A program made the translations under genes and the position numbers. DNA of 5,754 nucleotides from an uncultured Veillonella sp. (GTDB lineage: Bacteria > Bacillota > Negativicutes > Veillonellales > Veillonellaceae): assembly GCF_915069625.1 (NCBI RefSeq), contig NZ_CAJZFD010000135.1, positions 1 through 5,754 of the forward strand, read 5' to 3'. Of the stretch, positions 1-5,754 are shown piece after piece. Position 1 is the stretch's first letter. Every line of letters begins with the position of its first letter. The notes below the pieces were generated by a model, which saw only the letters and a list, made by a program, of their open reading frames with translations, was not told where the DNA came from and made no database searches.

Positions 1-160
1 TATAGTTTAACATAAATCGATATATTTGTACAATTTATGAAAATATAGATGAATACTGGATGAGTACAAAGAGAATGAGGTTAGGAAAATATAAATAAAT
101 TTAAAGTACATAGAATATTATTTATTGCCATTAATGATTTAAAGTTTGTTTTTCTTATGT

Positions 161-271
161 GTGCATGTAACCTTCTTAACACCTACAGACTTTGACTTTG
201 AAAGTTATCACGTTGCAAATCGTGTTTTCAAGAAAGTATTTGGCGTATTTTATGATGATGTAATCCGATAG
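161..271 (+). pseudogene. Possible 3' remnant of a decayed plus-strand gene
   Basis: A plus-strand frame is open from 143 after the stop at 140-142, and ends in TAG at 269-271. It contains no ATG in frame; GTG at 161 and TTG at 146 are the only candidate starts, and neither has a convincing Shine-Dalgarno sequence. The last residues read TDFDFESYHVANRVFKK and then VFGVFYDDVIR, a composition more like protein than random AT-rich DNA. The stop lies 11 bases before a strong terminator, the usual arrangement for a real gene end. Farther upstream the same frame has several stops, though a short stretch at about 53-91 again reads as plausible protein. My inference is a truncated or frame-disrupted gene whose 3' end and terminator survive. 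I do not recognise the family. It could equally be chance, so confidence is low. Confidence 0.25.
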
Positions 272-282
272 TGTTACATAAG

Positions 283-317
283 AAAAGGACTAGAACTCTA
301 GGAGTTCTAGTCCTTTT
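283..317. terminator. Strong bidirectional intrinsic terminator
   Basis: There is a perfect 16-bp inverted repeat: AAAAGGACTAGAACTC at 283-298 and its exact reverse complement at 302-317, with a 3-base loop TAG. Each outer end is a run of four A or T, so the transcript from either strand ends its stem in U-rich sequence (TCCTTTTGCT on plus, TCCTTTTCTT on minus). This suits a terminator working in both directions. On the minus strand it would end the fru transcript, about 135 bases after the fruA stop. On the plus strand it would serve whatever once ended at 271. The T-tracts are short, so efficiency is inferred from the stem rather than from a long U-run. Confidence 0.85.
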
Positions 318-451
318 GCTATATGTACTAATTATTATTTTATTATATGTACAATTTTCTGTATTTTAGTATTTCGCTAGCTTTCACAATAGACAATTGG
401 TTATCAACTAATTATTTACAAATGATTGAGCTGGATGATTTAAGTGTGAGA

Positions 452-2434
452 TTATTTTTTCAAGCTTGGTTTTAATAGTGCCAAGATGATGCAAGCAATA
501 ACGGAGCCGATTGCAATGGATGCAAGGTAAAGAAGTGGGTTGCCGATTGTTGGAACTACGAAGATACCGCCATGTGGAGCGCGTAGTGTACATTCGAAGA
601 ACATAGACAACGCACCCGCTGTACCTGCACCGATGATGCAAGCTGGTAATACGCGAACTGGATCGGCAGCTGCAAATGGGATAGCCCCTTCTGTAATGAA
701 GGAAAGACCCATGATGTAGTTTGTGATACCAGATTTGCGTTCAGCCTCTGTGAAGCGGCTAGGGAAGAATGTAGTACAAAGAGCGATTGCCAATGGTGGA
801 ACCATACCGCCTGCCATGACAGCCGCCATAATACCATATTCGCCAGTCGCAAGAGCACCAGTACCGATAACGTAAGCCGCCTTGTTTACAGGACCGCCCA
901 TATCAACGGACATCATCGCACCAAAGATAAGACCTAACAATACGCGGCTAGTAGTGCCCATGGATTGTAAGGAGTCCATTAACCAGTGGTTAAGTGCAGA
1001 TACAGGAGGGTTGATTACGAAGGTAATAGCAAGACCGATGAACAATACACCTAGTACAGGATAGAAGAGAACTGGTTTTGTACCTTCTAATGCTTGAGGC
1101 AAACCAGATACTAATTTCTTAACTAATAATACTAAGTAACCTGCTGCAAAGCCGGCAATCAATGCACCAAGGAAACCAGAGCCACCTTGGTTAGCTAATA
1201 AGCCACCAACGAAACCAGCTACAAGACCTGGGCGGTCAGCAATACTCATAGCGATGTAACCAGCTAATACTGGTAACATGAAGCCGAAGGATGCACCACC
1301 TATTTGCATTAAGAAGCCAGATAAAGGTGTACCGGAACCGAAGTTTTTAGGGTTTGCAGGATCAAATGTATCGAATAAGAATGCAAGGGCAATCAAGATA
1401 CCGCCACCGATAACGAATGGCAACATGTGAGATACGCCGTTCATCAAGTGTTTGTAGATTTGACGGCCTACGCTGTCAGATGCGCTAGCAGCGATTTCAG
1501 CGGATTCGCGGTCAGCAGCAGATGCGTGGTATACAGGTGCTGTACCAGCTGTAGCTTCACGCAATAATTCCTCCGCTTTATTGATGCCGTTAGCTACCTT
1601 TGTTTGAATCATAGGCTTGCCATCAAAGCGAGTCATTTCCACTTGGCGGTCGGAAGCGACGATAATGCATTTGGCATGTTCGATTTCTTCTGCTGTAAGC
1701 GCATCTTTTACACCTGATGCACCGTTTTTCTCAACCTTTAAGGAAATGCCCATTTCTTTAGCTTTGCGTTCTAAGGACTCCGCAGCCATGTAGGTGTGCG
1801 CGATGCCTGTAGGACAACCTGTAACGGCTAATACTTCATAGTGAGGATTATCTACAGAAATTTTAGGAGCTACTTTTTCGATAGCTTCTGTAGCTTTTTC
1901 TTCAATAGTATCAGTGAGGCTTGGTGCTTCTTGAGGTTCAGGTTGTTTAATAAAGCCTTCTACAGATGGATCAAAGTTACCTTGCTCTTTAGCTGTTACG
2001 AGTTCCAAGAAACGTTCTACAGTTGGAGCAGCGATGAGGGCTTCTTTGAAATCAGGGTCGATAACCATCATAGCTAATTGGCTTAATACCTCTACATGAG
2101 TGTCAGCTGCGCCTTCTGGTGCAGCGATCATGAAGAATAAACGAGATGGTTGACCGTCGAGCGCTTCGAAGTCTACGCCCTGAGGCACAACCATAGCTGC
2201 AAGACCTGCTTCTTTTACGCCTGCGGATTTAGCATGTGGTGTAGCGATGCCGTCACCAAGGCCGGTAGAGCCAGATTCTTCACGAGCGAACACGGCTGCT
2301 AAGTACTCACCTTTGTCGATGAGGTTGCCGCCTTTTTCCATTAACTCCCCTAAGGTATAAATAGCGTCAGCTTTTGTAACAGGGTCTGCATTTAGCAGGA
2401 CGGATTGAGGTTTTAATAAATCAGTGATTTGCAT
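452..2434 (-). CDS. fruA: PTS fructose transporter subunit EIIABC
   Basis: This membrane permease of the phosphotransferase system takes up fructose and phosphorylates it to fructose-1-phosphate, using phosphate relayed from PEP through EI and HPr. The 660-residue protein has the full A-B-C order. The EIIA domain spans about 1-147, with the phospho-accepting His67 in ATPHAKS. A charged, probably helical linker covers about 150-195. The EIIB domain spans about 199-295, with the phospho-Cys207 in TGCPTGIAHT. After a second linker, the EIIC membrane domain spans about 325-655, with conserved GPVNKAAY (514-521), TEGAIPFAAADP (581-592) and APHGG (619-623). All key residues are present and the length is typical of EIIABC fructose permeases. 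The ATG start at 2432-2434 has a good AAGGAGT site at 2441-2447, six bases upstream. It follows the 1-phosphofructokinase gene by 33 bases, which supports fructose as the substrate and co-transcription. Mannose or 2-O-mannosylglycerate relatives share this fold, but the neighbour makes fructose most likely. Confidence 0.95.
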   Translation of the reverse strand: MQITDLLKPQSVLLNADPVTKADAIYTLGELMEKGGNLIDKGEYLAAVFAREESGSTGLGDGIATPHAKSAGVKEAGLAAMVVPQGVDFEALDGQPSRLFFMIAAPEGAADTHVEVLSQLAMMVIDPDFKEALIAAPTVERFLELVTAKEQGNFDPSVEGFIKQPEPQEAPSLTDTIEEKATEAIEKVAPKISVDNPHYEVLAVTGCPTGIAHTYMAAESLERKAKEMGISLKVEKNGASGVKDALTAEEIEHAKCIIVASDRQVEMTRFDGKPMIQTKVANGINKAEELLREATAGTAPVYHASAADRESAEIAASASDSVGRQIYKHLMNGVSHMLPFVIGGGILIALAFLFDTFDPANPKNFGSGTPLSGFLMQIGGASFGFMLPVLAGYIAMSIADRPGLVAGFVGGLLANQGGSGFLGALIAGFAAGYLVLLVKKLVSGLPQALEGTKPVLFYPVLGVLFIGLAITFVINPPVSALNHWLMDSLQSMGTTSRVLLGLIFGAMMSVDMGGPVNKAAYVIGTGALATGEYGIMAAVMAGGMVPPLAIALCTTFFPSRFTEAERKSGITNYIMGLSFITEGAIPFAAADPVRVLPACIIGAGTAGALSMFFECTLRAPHGGIFVVPTIGNPLLYLASIAIGSVIACIILALLKPSLKK

Positions 2435-2467
2435 ATATGTACTCCTTGATGCAAATAAAATGTAAAA

Positions 2468-3382
2468 CTAGTTAATTCGTACTTGTGAAAGTAATGCTTC
2501 TACTTCCGGCAGTGTAGCTAGGTTTTCAGAGTAAGCGGAGGCCGAGCCACTGGAGATACCCCAGTACAGTGCCTCTTGTAAATTGCCTGTCTTTTCAAAG
2601 CCTGTAATAAAGCCAGCCACCATGGAGTCGCCAGCGCCTACAGAATTTACGAGTGTCCCCTTAGGGGCAGGGCTCGTAAATACAGTGCCATCAGCTGCGA
2701 CCAAGATAGCTCCGTCACCAGCCATAGAGATAAGCACATGCTGTGCGCCTTTCTCTTGCAATGCTTTGGCAGCTTCTACGAGGGCCTCCTTTGTAGAAAG
2801 AGGGCGACCAAAGATTTCGCTAAGTTCATGATTGTTAGGTTTAATCAAGAACGGTTTATATGGCAATACTCGTGTAAGTAAATCCTTTGTAGCATCTACG
2901 ACGATGCGAATATTTTTATGTTGCAAGCGCTCCATAATGAGCTCGTACATATCGCTAGGTAAGCTAGAAGGAATACTGCCTGCCAGGATTAGTGTATCTT
3001 GTTCAGTCAAAGCGTCGAGCTGTTTGTAGAGTGCTTCTAATTCGTCGGACCCAATGATTGGGCCACGACCGTTGATCTCTGTTTCCTCGTCAGAGGCTTT
3101 CACCTTAACATTGATGCGGGTTAATCCTTCGCGGAGGCGAATGAAATCTTCTTTTACGCCAAAGCTATTGAGCTGCGTAACGATTTCTTCACCAGTAAAG
3201 CCGGCGATGAAACCGAGTGCCGTTGTATCCATGCCCAAGTTGTTAAGAACGATAGATACATTGATACCCTTGCCGCCACCAAGAACGTATTCTTGGGTCG
3301 TACGATTAATGGTGCCCGTCTTGAGGTGATCAAGGCGTACGATATAATCGAGGGCTGGGTTAAAGGTAATGGTGTAAATCAT
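2468..3382 (-). CDS. pfkB: 1-phosphofructokinase (PfkB family)
   Basis: This cytoplasmic kinase uses ATP to convert fructose-1-phosphate, the product of FruA, to fructose-1,6-bisphosphate for glycolysis or gluconeogenic biosynthesis. It is often named fruK. The protein has 304 residues, normal for the family. The N terminus MIYTITFNPALDY is typical of 1-phosphofructokinase and tagatose-6-phosphate kinase. The glycine-rich first PfkB signature is GGGKGINVS at 35-43, KPNNHEL is at 181-187, and the second signature is VGAGDSMVAG around 248-257, with Asp252 as the expected catalytic base. The ATG at 3380-3382 is preceded by a strong purine-rich site AAAGGGGAA at 3388-3396. The gene ends 33 bases before fruA, and both share one strand with no terminator between them, so they form a fru operon. 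A fruR-type regulator gene, often first in such operons, is absent. Tagatose-6-phosphate kinase is the main alternative, made unlikely by the fruA partner. Confidence 0.93.
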   Translation of the reverse strand: MIYTITFNPALDYIVRLDHLKTGTINRTTQEYVLGGGKGINVSIVLNNLGMDTTALGFIAGFTGEEIVTQLNSFGVKEDFIRLREGLTRINVKVKASDEETEINGRGPIIGSDELEALYKQLDALTEQDTLILAGSIPSSLPSDMYELIMERLQHKNIRIVVDATKDLLTRVLPYKPFLIKPNNHELSEIFGRPLSTKEALVEAAKALQEKGAQHVLISMAGDGAILVAADGTVFTSPAPKGTLVNSVGAGDSMVAGFITGFEKTGNLQEALYWGISSGSASAYSENLATLPEVEALLSQVRIN

Positions 3383-3387
3383 ACTAA

Positions 3388-3396
3388 TTCCCCTTT
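3388..3396 (-). promoter_or_regulatory. Ribosome binding site of 1-phosphofructokinase gene
   Basis: The minus strand reads AAAGGGGAA five bases upstream of the ATG at 3380-3382. It fixes this start, and it marks efficient translation initiation independent of the upstream antiporter gene, which ends 76 bases earlier. Confidence 0.75.
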
Positions 3397-3405
3397 AAGA
3401 TTAAT

Positions 3406-3471
3406 TAATTAGCCTATGATTTGTTGATTTTGTAATTACCGTATGATTGATTTTGTAATTAGCGTATGATT
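3406..3471. repeat. Short tandem direct repeats in the antiporter-fru gap
   Basis: Two adjacent 23-base units, 3426-3448 and 3449-3471, are identical except at one position (C3439 versus G3462). A third, more diverged copy of the core is at 3406-3421. The shared core on plus is TAATTA, two or three variable C/G bases, then TATGATT, starting at 3406, 3433 and 3456 (spacings 27 and 23). The last copy lies over the stop codon and final residues (SIIR) of the antiporter gene, so the unit looks like a duplicated gene end. The repeats sit just upstream of the fru operon, where a promoter and operators would be expected. They could bind a regulator, but I see no convincing -35/-10 pair, and replication slippage is enough to explain them. 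Confidence 0.7.
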
Positions 3472-4856
3472 GATTGATCTTGCTTCCGTAATCGTAACCA
3501 ATACATGATTGGCACGAGATATAGGAAGAAGGCGAATGGTACATAGCCTGCTATGCTAGCACCCATCATAACTACAGGTACGTAAGCAGCGATGTTCCAT
3601 GGTAATAGTGGAGCAATGAGAATGCCACTGTTTTCAAAGTCGAGCATCACGTCTTCATCTTGAATACCCCGTTGAGCGTAGGTAATACGCATAATAGAAT
3701 GTGTCATTACAACCGCAATAGCTTGGCTACAGCCTACAGCGCCGGTTAAGAGTGCGAGGCCTACATTGGCAGCAAATACATCGCTCCGCGTTTTAGCTTG
3801 CTCTAATAGTTGTCTAAGATCATTCCAGAAGCCAACCCCTTCGAGCATGCCAGAAATGGCAGTGGCCATAAAGATGGATAATGTAGGGATGAACATCGTT
3901 TGCAATCCACCGCCGTGAATGATATCTACTAGTGGATTATAATGTGGTAGTTCAAAGCCTGTTAAGGTATACCATCCCAATTCGGAAAGGGTAGCCCCTT
4001 GATTTGTATAAGCCAGAATGGCTGCGGCTAATGCGCTGAGGCCGATAGGCCAACGGATAGATACTTTCAAAGGCAATAAAGCGATGACGATAATCACTGG
4101 AATCCATAAGGTCCAATCGATGTTGAACACAAAGTGGATTGTATCGGGCAGCAAGCTATTAGTATAGTTGAGTGGGAACCACTGAGATAGTAATAGATAA
4201 AGCACAGTAGAAATCACAAGTGCTGGCAGTCCATCCTTAAACATAATAGGGATATTGGTTGGTACCTTTGTATGCGTTAAAGCCGCTACGAGAGAGGCAC
4301 TAGATGATAAAGGACCATTCCGATCGCCAAAGTACGCACCTGCTATGATAGCGCCTGCCACGATATCCTCTGGAATATTACCAGCCCTTGCCATCGTGAT
4401 GAGTACGATACCCATGGTACCCACAGTTCCTAGTGCTGTGCCTAATAGCATGCTCACTAAGGCGGTTAATAAAAAGGCTGACGCGATAAAGATGGACGGA
4501 CTAATTAAGTCGATGCCGGTGGCAATGATCATAGGGATAACGCCTGCAGCTTGCCACATGGCGATGAGCCAACCGATGAGGAGGAAGATTTGCATCACCA
4601 CAATGGACGTTTTAGCACCTGTCCATGATAGGTTTAGCAGTTCCTTTGGTTGGTACCCTTTGCGGTAAAATACAAAGGCCATAATGCACCATACTGCAAT
4701 CAAGGCGTAACCAATGGCGATGCTATTGGCTACGGCGATGATGATGACGAGTATGGATAGGAGTAAGCCTAAGAGGGGCTCTGTATTTTTCGGCATCAGT
4801 GAACGGCCTTGTTGATACTTTAGAAACGCATTTAATATGAGTTGTAACCACTTCAT
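3459..4856 (-). CDS. NhaC-family Na+/H+ antiporter
   Basis: This is a polytopic inner-membrane transporter of the NhaC family (COG1757 type), expected to exchange Na+ or a related substrate against protons. Most of the 465 residues form hydrophobic segments, about 11-12 by eye. Family-like motifs are GDRNGPLSSSASLVAAL at about 177-193, corresponding to the GD..SP.SDTTN region of classical NhaC, and DFENSGILIAPLLPWN at about 406-421, matching the conserved C-terminal E.SG...PL.PWN segment. The SSS in place of SDT places it in a divergent subgroup, so substrate is uncertain; the family includes malate/lactate antiporters such as MleN. The ATG at 4854-4856 is one base from the dapF stop, with no Shine-Dalgarno sequence. 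A second ATG at 4794-4796 (Met21) has a weak AAGG ten bases upstream and would give 445 residues, starting MPKNTEPLLG just before the first clear membrane segment. Either start is possible. The gene end overlaps the tandem repeat. Confidence 0.85.
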   Translation of the reverse strand: MKWLQLILNAFLKYQQGRSLMPKNTEPLLGLLLSILVIIIAVANSIAIGYALIAVWCIMAFVFYRKGYQPKELLNLSWTGAKTSIVVMQIFLLIGWLIAMWQAAGVIPMIIATGIDLISPSIFIASAFLLTALVSMLLGTALGTVGTMGIVLITMARAGNIPEDIVAGAIIAGAYFGDRNGPLSSSASLVAALTHTKVPTNIPIMFKDGLPALVISTVLYLLLSQWFPLNYTNSLLPDTIHFVFNIDWTLWIPVIIVIALLPLKVSIRWPIGLSALAAAILAYTNQGATLSELGWYTLTGFELPHYNPLVDIIHGGGLQTMFIPTLSIFMATAISGMLEGVGFWNDLRQLLEQAKTRSDVFAANVGLALLTGAVGCSQAIAVVMTHSIMRITYAQRGIQDEDVMLDFENSGILIAPLLPWNIAAYVPVVMMGASIAGYVPFAFFLYLVPIMYWLRLRKQDQSIIR

Positions 4857-4857
4857 C

Positions 4858-5691
4858 TTAATCGATAGGAAGTTCTGTTTCGAAGACTTCCTCAGCAGGG
4901 CCTGTCATGAGCACCGTGCCATCCTCCAAGTATGAAATATGCAATGTTCCTAAGTAAAGTTCTACGTCTACTTCGCGACCTGTTAAGCCTTTTTCGAAGG
5001 ACATAACGGCAGAGGCACAAGAGCCTGTACCACATGCTAGTGTAGCGCCAGCACCGCGTTCCCATGTGCGAACCTTGATGTGTTTGTCGTTTACTACTTC
5101 AATGTAGTTAACATTTGTATTGGATGGGAATGCATCGTGTTTTTCAAGGATTGGACCTTGTGTCGTAACAGGGGCGTTTGTAATATCTTCTACGTAAACC
5201 TCTGTATGCGGTACACCGAGCAATACAGAGCTCACTGTTACAGTTTCGCCATTTACATCAATGTCTACGTCGATGACCTTATCCATGTCTACATTCATAG
5301 GTACATCTTTACTGTTAAAGAATGGCTTGCCCATGTCTACTGTTACTAGTGTAACCACACCATTTTCGATGGTTAAGGTTGGCTTCATAACACCTGCTAA
5401 TGTTTCGATGGTGAAAGTTTCTTTTGTAATTTCTCCGTGTTCGTAAGCGTATTTGGCAAAGCATCGAATACCATTGCCGCACATTTCAGCTTCACTGCCA
5501 TCGGAGTTGATGATGCGCATGCGCACATCACATGTGTCAGATGGTACAACAATGACTAAACCATCAGCACCAATGCCTGTACGGCGATCGCAAAGGCGAA
5601 TGGCTAAATCAGTATAGTCCTTGTTAGCACCTTGAGGGTCGGCAAAGAGGATAAAATCATTGCCAAGACCATGCATTTTTGTTAATTTCAT
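4858..5691 (-). CDS. dapF: Diaminopimelate epimerase
   Basis: DapF is a cytoplasmic, cofactor-independent epimerase that converts LL- to meso-diaminopimelate for lysine and peptidoglycan synthesis. I chose the ATG at 5689-5691, giving 277 residues, because AGGAG at 5697-5701 sits five bases upstream and the protein then begins MKLTKMHGLGNDF, as family members do. A TTG 15 bases farther out would add five residues but has no such support. The two catalytic cysteines are present: Cys71 in MCGNGIRC and Cys220 in ACGTGSCA. Substrate-binding elements include Asn11 in GLGNDF, Asn62 in INSDG, the NTNVNYIEV stretch at 191-199, and Glu211-Arg212 in WERGAG. The usual GNPH motif reads GVPH at 159-162, so an asparagine that contacts substrate in characterised DapF enzymes is replaced by valine. 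The stop is one base from the antiporter ATG, implying one transcript. Length is normal and identification is secure. Confidence 0.96.
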   Translation of the reverse strand: MKLTKMHGLGNDFILFADPQGANKDYTDLAIRLCDRRTGIGADGLVIVVPSDTCDVRMRIINSDGSEAEMCGNGIRCFAKYAYEHGEITKETFTIETLAGVMKPTLTIENGVVTLVTVDMGKPFFNSKDVPMNVDMDKVIDVDIDVNGETVTVSSVLLGVPHTEVYVEDITNAPVTTQGPILEKHDAFPSNTNVNYIEVVNDKHIKVRTWERGAGATLACGTGSCASAVMSFEKGLTGREVDVELYLGTLHISYLEDGTVLMTGPAEEVFETELPID

Positions 5692-5696
5692 AAAGT

Positions 5697-5701
5697 CTCC
5701 T
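5697..5701 (-). promoter_or_regulatory. Ribosome binding site fixing the dapF start
   Basis: AGGAG on the minus strand lies five bases upstream of ATG 5689-5691. It lies downstream of the TTG at 5704-5706, so that TTG cannot use it. This decides the start in favour of the ATG. Confidence 0.8.
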
Positions 5702-5713
5702 ATCAATAAGTAA

Positions 5714-5741
5714 GACTTTCACCATGAAGCCCGTGAAAGTC
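5714..5741 (-). promoter_or_regulatory. Hairpin in the leader region upstream of dapF
   Basis: A perfect 9-bp inverted repeat, GACTTTCAC at 5714-5722 and GTGAAAGTC at 5733-5741, flanks a 10-base loop. In the dapF transcript the stem ends about 22 bases upstream of the dapF start codon. The bases after it (TTACTTATT) are only mildly U-rich, so it would be a weak intrinsic terminator at best. It may mark the end of a gene beyond the right edge, an mRNA-stability element, or a regulatory leader. Two minus-strand frames are still open across the last 48 bases, one closing at TGA 5703-5705, so the hairpin could also lie inside the end of an upstream gene. Confidence 0.4.
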
Positions 5742-5754
5742 CCAGATGTATATG

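Larger units (their letters stand above)
1..451. other. Intergenic region downstream of fruA, no intact gene
   Basis: No complete gene is visible on either strand. Bases 1-142 are very AT-rich with stops in all the frames I followed. Bases about 143-271 are less AT-rich and contain an open plus-strand reading frame ending in a stop, described separately as a possible gene remnant. A strong hairpin terminator lies at 283-317. From 318 to 451, between the terminator and the end of fruA, the sequence is again AT-rich and I see no hairpin followed by a T-run directly behind the fruA stop. The octamer ATATGTAC occurs twice (321-328 and 345-352), which I take as chance in such AT-rich DNA. Promoters for genes to the left of the window could lie here, but none is clear. 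Confidence 0.7.

Noticed and set aside
1..40. Minus-strand promoter-like TTGTAC followed by TTAAAC/AACTATA
   Set aside because: The match to -35/-10 consensus is weak in very AT-rich DNA, and any gene it served would be outside the window.
321..352. ATATGTAC octamer repeated twice here and once just before the fruA start (2435-2442), considered as an operator
   Set aside because: Three copies of an AT-rich octamer at unrelated spacings, two of them downstream of the operon, fit chance better than a regulatory array.
28..357. GTACAATTT at 28-36 and again at 349-357, considered as direct repeats flanking an insertion
   Set aside because: Only nine bases match, the flanks are not conserved, and there is no transposase or terminal inverted repeat between them.
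882..1064. Plus-strand and other-frame open frames within fruA
   Set aside because: They lie wholly inside the conserved EIIC coding region and have no independent signals.
4255..4668. Plus-strand 137-residue frame opposite the antiporter gene
   Set aside because: It is fully antisense to a well-supported gene, with no ribosome site or family resemblance; it is a shadow of the coding strand.
5692..5706. TTG-started extension of dapF (five extra residues, IGDF before Met)
   Set aside because: The Shine-Dalgarno AGGAG lies downstream of this TTG and upstream of the ATG at 5689-5691, and the family begins MKLTKMHG-like.
5657..5725. A 22-residue minus-strand frame starting in the leader hairpin loop and overlapping the dapF start out of frame
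   Set aside because: It has no Shine-Dalgarno sequence and no recognisable features; it is most likely a chance frame, though a translated upstream ORF cannot be excluded.

Overview
The window looks like an ordinary chromosomal segment of an anaerobic, low-to-moderate GC Firmicute. The protein sequences read most like Veillonella or a close relative (Negativicutes). That assignment rests on recognising the sequence style of the DapF, FruA and NhaC-family proteins, not on a search, so the class is moderately supported and the genus is tentative.

All four complete genes lie on the minus strand and are transcribed right to left: dapF (diaminopimelate epimerase), an NhaC-family Na+/H+ antiporter, a 1-phosphofructokinase (pfkB/fruK type), and fruA (fructose PTS EIIABC). 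dapF and the antiporter gene are essentially contiguous, with one base between stop and start, and are probably translationally coupled. A gap of 76 bases follows. It is AT-rich and carries a short tandem repeat that begins inside the 3' end of the antiporter gene. Then come 1-phosphofructokinase and fruA, 33 bases apart, each with a clear Shine-Dalgarno sequence.

The last two genes make a compact fructose module. FruA imports and phosphorylates fructose to fructose-1-phosphate, and the kinase converts that to fructose-1,6-bisphosphate. The usual fruR/DeoR-type regulator is not in the window, nor are the general PTS proteins EI and HPr. The first two genes serve lysine/peptidoglycan precursor synthesis and ion homeostasis; their pairing has no obvious functional logic.

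The left 451 bases contain no intact gene. They hold a strong, near-symmetric intrinsic terminator (16-bp perfect stem). Just upstream of it on the plus strand is a short coding-like tail ending in a stop codon, which may be the remnant of a decayed gene. The right edge has a 9-bp hairpin upstream of dapF, one arm of which could alternatively pair with the dapF ribosome-binding region.

I did not find a convincing novel system here. The findings are modest and concern regulation, start sites and possible gene decay.
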